From JAVKFF01 sp040226215 (GTDB taxonomy: Bacteria > Pseudomonadota > Alphaproteobacteria > DSM-16000 > Inquilinaceae), in assembly GCA_040226215.1 (NCBI GenBank), contig JAVKFF010000216.1, forward strand, positions 1 to 17,590: a stretch of DNA of 17,590 nt, given 5' to 3'. The notes beneath the pieces are model-generated. The model had not been told where the DNA came from, did not search any database, and worked only from the letters and a program-made list of their open reading frames with translations. Numbering within the stretch: the first letter of the stretch is position 1; every line of letters starts with the position of its first letter. Positions 13,311-17,590 of this stretch are shown piece by piece. The position numbers and the translations under genes were made by a program.

Positions 13311-14465
13311 CTATTTCACGACGAAGTGCAGCGGCGCGTGGGTCAGCGGCCGGCAGCCGCGTTCCGTCACCGCCACCGTTTGGCCGCTGGACGCCGCCAG
13401 TCCGGCATCGCTGTCGAAGACGATGATGTGGATGAAATAGACCTGTCCCGGCGCCGCCAGCACGGGGTTGCCGTGGTAGAACATCGGCCAGTCCATCCAG
13501 TTGGGCGCGAAGACCGCCCCCATGGAATAGCCGCAGGCGTTGAGCCGGTGCGGCGCCAGGCCGGCCTGGTCCAGCACGCGGGCATGGGCGTCGAACACCT
13601 CGCCGATCGGCCGGCCCGGCACCAGGGCGGATTTCGCCGCCTCCAGCGCGTCGACCGCGGCGTCGTGCATGGCGATCTGCCGGGCCGGCGGCTTGCCGAT
13701 CCGGATCGTGCGCATCAGGCAGGCGTGGTAGTGCCGGTAGGTGCCGGCGAACTCCAGGGTAAGCTGGTCCTCGGCATCGAGGTGGCGGCGGCCGGAATAG
13801 TAGCGGCACATCAGCGCGCCGGGACCGGAGCCGATGATGTGCTCGTTGGCGGGATCGTCGCCGCCGCCGCGCCAAACCGCACCCTGCAGCTCCGCCAGGA
13901 TGTCGCCCTCGAAGGCGCCGGCATGGGTGGCCTGGACGGCCGCGTCATAGGCCTTGTCGGCGAGTGCGGCGGCGTGCTCCAGATAGGTGATCTCCGCCGT
14001 GCTCTTCACCAGGCGCAGCCGGCTGACCAGCTCCGAGGCGTCGGCGTGGCCGGCGAAACCGTCGAGGAAGTCGCGCAGGCGGAAGCCCAGCGCGGCGGGC
14101 AGGCCGTAGGCGTTCCACTCGACGCCGAGCCGGAGCCCGGCCAGCCCGTGCTCGCTGAGGATGGCGCGCAGATCGCCGGTGATCGGGTCGGCGCCGTCGG
14201 CGTCCACCCAGACGCGGACGTCCTCGATGACGCTGGTGAACGCCGCCTGCCGCCGGTCCGGCGCCCGGGTCAGCAGGGTCATGCCGCCATCGGCGGTCAG
14301 CACCAGGCACTGGAAATAGACATAGCCGAAGGTGTCGTAGCCGGTCAGGTAGTACATGCTCTCCTGCCGGAAGATCAGCAGGGCGTCGAGACCGGCCTCG
14401 GCCATCGCCGTCTGGGCGCGTGCACGTCTCGACTGCAATTCGGCGGGAGAGAAATGGATCGGCAT
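13311..14465 (-). CDS. M24-fold (creatinase/prolidase-like) hydrolase lacking metal ligands
   Basis: A 384-residue cytosolic protein with the two-domain architecture of Xaa-Pro peptidases and creatinase: an N-terminal creatinase domain (about residues 8-145; MYYLTGYDTFGY at 37-48) and a C-terminal pita-bread domain (about 155-384). In aligned motifs none of the five metal ligands remains: the two aspartates are Phe239 and Cys249 (EFAGTYRHYHACLMRT), the histidine is Tyr313 (GYSMG), and the glutamates are His346 and Gly361. So it is probably not a metallopeptidase. Metal-free members are known, such as creatinase and, as I recall, the ectoine hydrolase DoeA/EutD, whose EIAG resembles Glu238-Phe-Ala-Gly here. 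No doeB-like gene is adjacent. It lies 53 bases after the cyclase and four bases before the dehydrogenase. Confidence 0.85.
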   Translation of the reverse strand: MPIHFSPAELQSRRARAQTAMAEAGLDALLIFRQESMYYLTGYDTFGYVYFQCLVLTADGGMTLLTRAPDRRQAAFTSVIEDVRVWVDADGADPITGDLRAILSEHGLAGLRLGVEWNAYGLPAALGFRLRDFLDGFAGHADASELVSRLRLVKSTAEITYLEHAAALADKAYDAAVQATHAGAFEGDILAELQGAVWRGGGDDPANEHIIGSGPGALMCRYYSGRRHLDAEDQLTLEFAGTYRHYHACLMRTIRIGKPPARQIAMHDAAVDALEAAKSALVPGRPIGEVFDAHARVLDQAGLAPHRLNACGYSMGAVFAPNWMDWPMFYHGNPVLAAPGQVYFIHIIVFDSDAGLAASSGQTVAVTERGCRPLTHAPLHFVVK

Positions 14466-14518
14466 CGCGGGGCGGGATGGGAACCTTCGTCGGCGCGGCT
14501 TCGGCGGAGTGTAGTCGA

Positions 14519-15649
14519 TTACGACTTCGGCGCGAAGTCCGCGAGTGTCATTATCCTTATCGGCTCGGCGATGCCCGGCACACGCTGGTCGGCCAGGACG
14601 GCGATCGGCTCGCCGGCATGGGCCGCCGCCGCGGCGGAGAGGATCAGGGGAATACCCAGCGGCTTGCACAGCCCCTCCAGCCGGCTGGCCAGGTTGACGG
14701 TGGCGCCGATGGCCGTGAAGTCGAGGCGGTCGGGGGCGCCGATATTGCCGTAATCGACCGGCCCCAGATGCAGGGCGATGCCGATGGCCGGTGCCGGCTC
14801 GCCCGCCGCCTCGGCCTTCTGGCGATAGGCGGTGACGGAGCCCAGCGCCGAGCGCGCCGCCCGCACGGCCTGGCGCATGGCCTGGTCCGCGTCGCCGTCC
14901 TCGATCGGGAAGATGGCCAGGAGACCGTCGCCGATGAATTTCAGCACCTCGCCGCCAAAGGCGCGGATGGGCGCGGCCTGGCGCTCGAAATAGGCGTTGA
15001 GCAGGGCGACCACGCGGTCGGGCGGCAGGCGTTCGGACAGGGCGGTGAAGCCGCGCAGGTCGGAAACCCAGAGCACGGCCTCGATGCGCTCCCGGTGGCC
15101 GCGGGTGATCGCGCCCTCCAGCACCTTTCGGGCGCTGCGCCGGCCGAGATAGGTCTCCGCCAGCGTGACCAGCGCCCGCCGGCCGATCAGCGCCTCCAGC
15201 GGTCCCAGCAGGGCAGCCGCCATGGCGTCAGCCAGGGGATCCAGCGTCGCCGCGCCGGCGCCGTCGGCGTCGCAGGCCAGGCGCAGAACCTGCACCGAGC
15301 CGTCCGCCAGGGGGATGCGCCTGGTCACCGTGCGGTGGATGTCCGTGGCGGCGGTCGCGCCTGGCATCATGTCGTCGAGGCCGAGGGACAGCCGCTCCTC
15401 GGCCCCGTTTCGGGCCAGGGTCCAGCGCACCTCGCTGGTCATCAGCAGCGGGTTGGCGCTGCGCAGGGTCAGCGTCAGTTCCGCCGGCAACCGCGCCTCC
15501 CCGATGCCGTCTGCCCGCACGGCGGCGACCAGCCCGTCGACCAGCAGCGCCGGGTCGGCGAACTGCGTTCCCGGCCCCAGCGCCCAGCGCGACAGCGCCG
15601 GCCAGCCCCCGATCGACAGCGGCGGCACCATGTCGGTCTCGCGATCCAT
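14519..15649 (-). CDS. Class III adenylate cyclase, soluble
   Basis: A 376-residue protein making cAMP from ATP. Residues 1 to about 155 form a degenerate N-terminal regulatory domain of a type seen with soluble alphaproteobacterial cyclases; a short helical linker (TYLGRRSARKVLEG-I-RG, 166-184) leads to the catalytic domain. Metal-binding aspartates are Asp197 (SDLRGFT) and Asp241 (FIGDG); Lys237 is the adenine-selecting lysine. Asn319 and Arg323 of the transition-state pair are present (GATVNLASR), but the residue usually Asp or Thr that pairs with the lysine is Ala316. No membrane span is seen. The ATG at 15649 lacks a good ribosome binding site; an internal ATG at 15631 is possible. It is divergent from the ArsR gene, sharing an 79-base intergenic region, and is probably the first gene of the leftward operon. 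Confidence 0.88.
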   Translation of the reverse strand: MDRETDMVPPLSIGGWPALSRWALGPGTQFADPALLVDGLVAAVRADGIGEARLPAELTLTLRSANPLLMTSEVRWTLARNGAEERLSLGLDDMMPGATAATDIHRTVTRRIPLADGSVQVLRLACDADGAGAATLDPLADAMAAALLGPLEALIGRRALVTLAETYLGRRSARKVLEGAITRGHRERIEAVLWVSDLRGFTALSERLPPDRVVALLNAYFERQAAPIRAFGGEVLKFIGDGLLAIFPIEDGDADQAMRQAVRAARSALGSVTAYRQKAEAAGEPAPAIGIALHLGPVDYGNIGAPDRLDFTAIGATVNLASRLEGLCKPLGIPLILSAAAAAHAGEPIAVLADQRVPGIAEPIRIMTLADFAPKS

Positions 15650-15683
15650 GGGGGCAGTCTAACGCCGCATACGGGCGCATCGA

Positions 15684-15722
15684 CTTATTAAGTTGACTCT
15701 TACGTAAGTAACAGCTTACATA
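15684..15722. promoter_or_regulatory. Phased CTTA/TAAG half-sites, probable ArsR operator
   Basis: In the AT-rich gap between two divergent genes, CTTA occurs at 15684, 15699 and 15715 and TAAG at 15689 and 15705, that is, repeated every 15-16 bases. They form CTTA-T-TAAG (15684-15692), the perfect palindrome CTTACGTAAG (15699-15708) and an inverted repeat TACGTAAG-N6-CTTACATA (15701-15722; seven of eight arm positions pair). The sites cover the rightward promoter. The adjacent ArsR-type repressor is the obvious binder. Confidence 0.65.
15693..15721 (+). promoter_or_regulatory. Promoter of the ArsR-SRPBCC pair, possibly leaderless
   Basis: TTGACT (15693-15698) matches the -35 consensus at five of six positions, and TTACAT (15716-15721), a weak -10, follows after 17 bases. 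The transcript would then start at about 15728, essentially at the ATG at 15729. No ribosome binding site precedes that ATG, which fits a leaderless message. Confidence 0.5.
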
Positions 15723-15728
15723 TGAGCC

Positions 15729-16064
15729 ATGGACGCGGCGCTGAAGGCCATGGCCGACCCGACGCGGCGGGCGATCCTCTCGCTGATCCTGGCGCGCGAG
15801 CGCACGGCCGGCGAGATCGCCAGCCATTTCGACGTGAGCCGGCCGGCCATCTCGCAACATCTGCGGGTGCTGCTGGAGGCCGGGCTGGCCGATGTCAGGC
15901 CGGAGGGCACGCGGCGCCTCTACCGTGCGAATGCCAGCGCCATCGCGGTGCTGCGGCAAGAGCTCGACGCCTTCTGGCGCACCAGCCTCGACCGGCTCAA
16001 GGCGGCCGTCGAAGCGGAAGTCCGGTCCAGCCGGCCGGACGGGATTGGAGGAGACGACGGATGA
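15729..16064 (+). CDS. ArsR-family winged-helix repressor
   Basis: A 111-residue DNA-binding protein of the ArsR/SmtB fold. It opens with MADPTRRAIL (about residues 8-17), followed by a winged helix-turn-helix with recognition helix VSRPAISQHLRVL (about 36-48) and a wing (VRPEGTRRLYR). There is no cysteine anywhere, so it is not a classical arsenic or cadmium sensor; it belongs to the subgroup paired with SRPBCC proteins, whose effectors are mostly unknown. It probably represses its own promoter through the CTTA/TAAG sites just upstream. Its stop codon overlaps the next gene's start (ATGA), so the two are translationally coupled. The ATG at 15729 has no clear ribosome binding site. Confidence 0.92.
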   Translation: MDAALKAMADPTRRAILSLILARERTAGEIASHFDVSRPAISQHLRVLLEAGLADVRPEGTRRLYRANASAIAVLRQELDAFWRTSLDRLKAAVEAEVRSSRPDGIGGDDG

Positions 16065-16501
16065 ACGCTACCGGACAGCTGGAACACGAGGTCTATATCG
16101 AGGCACCGCAGCCCACGGTTTTCGCCTTTCTCACCGACCCGGAGAAGATGGTGAAGTGGATGGGCATCACCAGCGAGCTCGACCCGCGCGAGGGCGGTAT
16201 CTACCGGGTGAACATCGACAACCGGCACATCGCGCGCGGCACCTATCAGGAGGTGCGGCCCAACGACCTGATCGTCTTCTCGTTCGGCTGGGAGGGGGAG
16301 GGCGGCCCGGTGCCGGCCGGCGCCTCCCGGGTCACCATAACGCTGGACGAGGCGCCGCCGGGCACCAAGGTCACGCTGGTGCATGACGGCCTGCCGGAGC
16401 CGGCGGTGGAACCGCACCGGGAAGGCTGGACGCATTACTGCGCCCGGCTCTGCGTTGCGGCGGCCGGCGGCGATCCGGGGCCCGATCCCAAGCGCATGTG
16501 A
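16061..16501 (+). CDS. SRPBCC/AHSA1-domain protein
   Basis: A 146-residue START-like protein of the AHSA1 group, a fold with a deep hydrophobic cavity that binds small ligands. The pattern is typical: E-EVYIEAP-P-TVFAFLTDPEKMVKWMG in the first 40 residues, GG-YRVNI near 47-53, G-Y-EV-P-D-IVFSFGWEG near 62-80, a T-V-L-HDGLPE strand, and the C-terminal helix with H-EGWTHYCARL. GGAGGAG at 16047-16053 supports the start, which overlaps the ArsR stop by four bases. Such pairs usually form one operon in which the repressor controls the SRPBCC protein. It converges with the second cyclase, with two bases between stop codons. The ligand is unknown. Confidence 0.9.
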   Translation: MNATGQLEHEVYIEAPQPTVFAFLTDPEKMVKWMGITSELDPREGGIYRVNIDNRHIARGTYQEVRPNDLIVFSFGWEGEGGPVPAGASRVTITLDEAPPGTKVTLVHDGLPEPAVEPHREGWTHYCARLCVAAAGGDPGPDPKRM

Positions 16502-16503
16502 GC

Positions 16504-17590
16504 TCAGCCGGGCCGGCTCAGCTCGTACACCGCGACCGGCTCGGCGAAACCGCGCAGGGTGGTCTCGCCCGCCGGGGTGAAGCGGAACGGGCTGTCCTGA
16601 TCATCACGCAGCCGGTCGACCACGGCCTGGCTGACCAGGATGTCGGTATGGCGATCCCGGTTCAGGGTCTCCAGCCGGGCGGCCAGGTTCACCGTGGCGC
16701 CAAGCGCGGTATAGTTCATGCGGTCCGAGGAGCCGACATTGCCGACGATCGCCTCCCCCCGATGGATGCCGATGCGGGTGCGCAGGCGCGGCTTTCCGCG
16801 CCGGTGCCAGCCCCGCGTCTCCCGCTCCGCCGCCTCGGCGATCTCGATCGCCGCCGCGCAGGCCTTGCGCGTGTGAGCCGTGGTGTCGGCCGGGGCGTTC
16901 CAGAAGGCCATGACGGCGTCGCCGATGTATTTGTCGATGGTCGCGTCATGGGCCAGCAGGATGGCGGTCACCACCTCGAAATAGCGGGACATGCGCCGCA
17001 TCACCTCCTCGGGCTCGAGATCGGCCGACATGGCGGTGAAGTTCTCGATGTCCATGAACAGCACGGTGATGTCCCGCCTGGTGCCGCCCAGGCGCGGCGC
17101 GCTCGCCTGTTCCAGCAGTTGCTTGACCAGGGTCTTGGGCACGTAGACGGCAAAGGTGCGCAGGCTGCCGCGCATCTCCGCCATGGCCTGTTCCAGCCGC
17201 TCGATCTCGGCGATGCGCGAGGTCGTGCCCTCCGTGCCGTCGAGCTCGAACCGGCGGATGGCGTCGGCGCTGACCGCCAGGCGCTTCAGCGGGCGCGACA
17301 GGCCGCGCGCCACCAGCCACAGGAACGGTGTCGCGGCGAGGAGGATCAGCAGCGTGACCAGCACCGCGTCGTGCGTCATCCGGTCTATCTCGGCGGTCAG
17401 CGTGTCGCGGGGCAGGGCGACAAGCAGGAACTCGCCGGTCTCGTCGCCGAACTCGATTGGTGTCACATGGGCGAGCCAGGCCGTGTCACCGATGACGACC
17501 TCCTCTGTCGCACCGTCGGTGCCGACCGGCAGCGCGGCCGCCAGCGACGTCAGTGCCGCGTCGCTCAGCGGCGCGGCCGACAACCCGGCC
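16504..17590 (-). CDS. Membrane-bound class III adenylate cyclase (partial, 5' end outside window)
   Basis: The C-terminal 360 or so residues of a larger cyclase read leftwards; the frame stays open to the right window edge, and the first possible start in it is only a TTG at 17583, so the true start lies outside. Order seen: the end of an extracytoplasmic sensor region of Cache-like character, one membrane span (VLVTLLILLAATPFLWLVA), a HAMP segment (RPLKRLAVSADAI), a linker helix and the catalytic domain. Metal aspartates are in FMDIENFT and YIGDAVMAF, with the adenine-selecting lysine in DKYIGD. The transition-state Asn and Arg are in GATVNLAARLE; as in the other cyclase, the position usually Asp or Thr is Ala. 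It should make cAMP in response to an external signal. Confidence 0.88.
   Translation of the reverse strand, partial: AGLSAAPLSDAALTSLAAALPVGTDGATEEVVIGDTAWLAHVTPIEFGDETGEFLLVALPRDTLTAEIDRMTHDAVLVTLLILLAATPFLWLVARGLSRPLKRLAVSADAIRRFELDGTEGTTSRIAEIERLEQAMAEMRGSLRTFAVYVPKTLVKQLLEQASAPRLGGTRRDITVLFMDIENFTAMSADLEPEEVMRRMSRYFEVVTAILLAHDATIDKYIGDAVMAFWNAPADTTAHTRKACAAAIEIAEAAERETRGWHRRGKPRLRTRIGIHRGEAIVGNVGSSDRMNYTALGATVNLAARLETLNRDRHTDILVSQAVVDRLRDDQDSPFRFTPAGETTLRGFAEPVAVYELSRPG

Noticed and set aside
1..17590. CRISPR arrays, tRNA or rRNA genes and riboswitches
   Set aside because: No regularly spaced repeats of suitable length, no cloverleaf with a CCA end and no rRNA-like conserved segments were seen on either strand; the short tandem repeats have no spacers.

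Overview
The window reads as chromosomal DNA of a high-GC alphaproteobacterium, probably Rhodospirillales-like. The reasons are the strongly G/C-biased third codon positions, an FnrL/Anr-type oxygen regulator, a tam-type methyltransferase and soluble alphaproteobacterial-style class III cyclases. These are judgements from protein sequence alone. No rRNA, tRNA, CRISPR array, transposase or phage structural gene was seen.

Layout, left to right. (1) 1-2532: a TVP38/TMEM64 membrane protein and an orphan membrane sensor histidine kinase, both on +. Short tandem repeats lie before and between them. (2) 2655-4880: a trans-aconitate methyltransferase (tam) runs into the 3' end of a convergent GNAT-like hypothetical gene. 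That gene is divergent from an FNR-type Fe-S regulator, and a perfect FNR box (TTGAT-N4-ATCAA) sits in the shared upstream region. (3) 4906-9387: a P1-family self-cleaving peptidase (DmpA/BapA-like), a dipeptide-type periplasmic binding protein and two DppB/DppC-like permeases. An intrinsic terminator follows immediately, so this is a peptide-uptake operon without its ATPase genes. (4) 9388-11148: a visibly lower-GC island with its own promoter-like region and two coupled genes, a PG-binding-like protein and a secreted DUF2927-like protein. (5) 15649-11152 on the - strand: adenylate cyclase, M24-fold protein without its metal ligands, short-chain dehydrogenase and patatin-like lipoprotein, probably one operon. 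(6) 15684-16501: a divergent ArsR-family repressor and SRPBCC/AHSA1 protein pair, with a phased array of CTTA/TAAG half-sites in the promoter. (7) 16504-17590: a second membrane adenylate cyclase on -, cut by the window edge.

How the parts may work together. Regions 2-3 suggest oxygen-responsive control next to uptake and hydrolysis of unusual peptides. Regions 5-7 suggest cAMP signalling near lipid or small-molecule hydrolases. The least explained piece is the two-gene island at 9473-11148. The best regulatory signals are the FNR box at 4019-4032 and the half-site array at 15684-15722. No gene-free stretch exceeds 300 bases. The longest intergenic segments are about 970-1165 and 3958-4143, and both are described.
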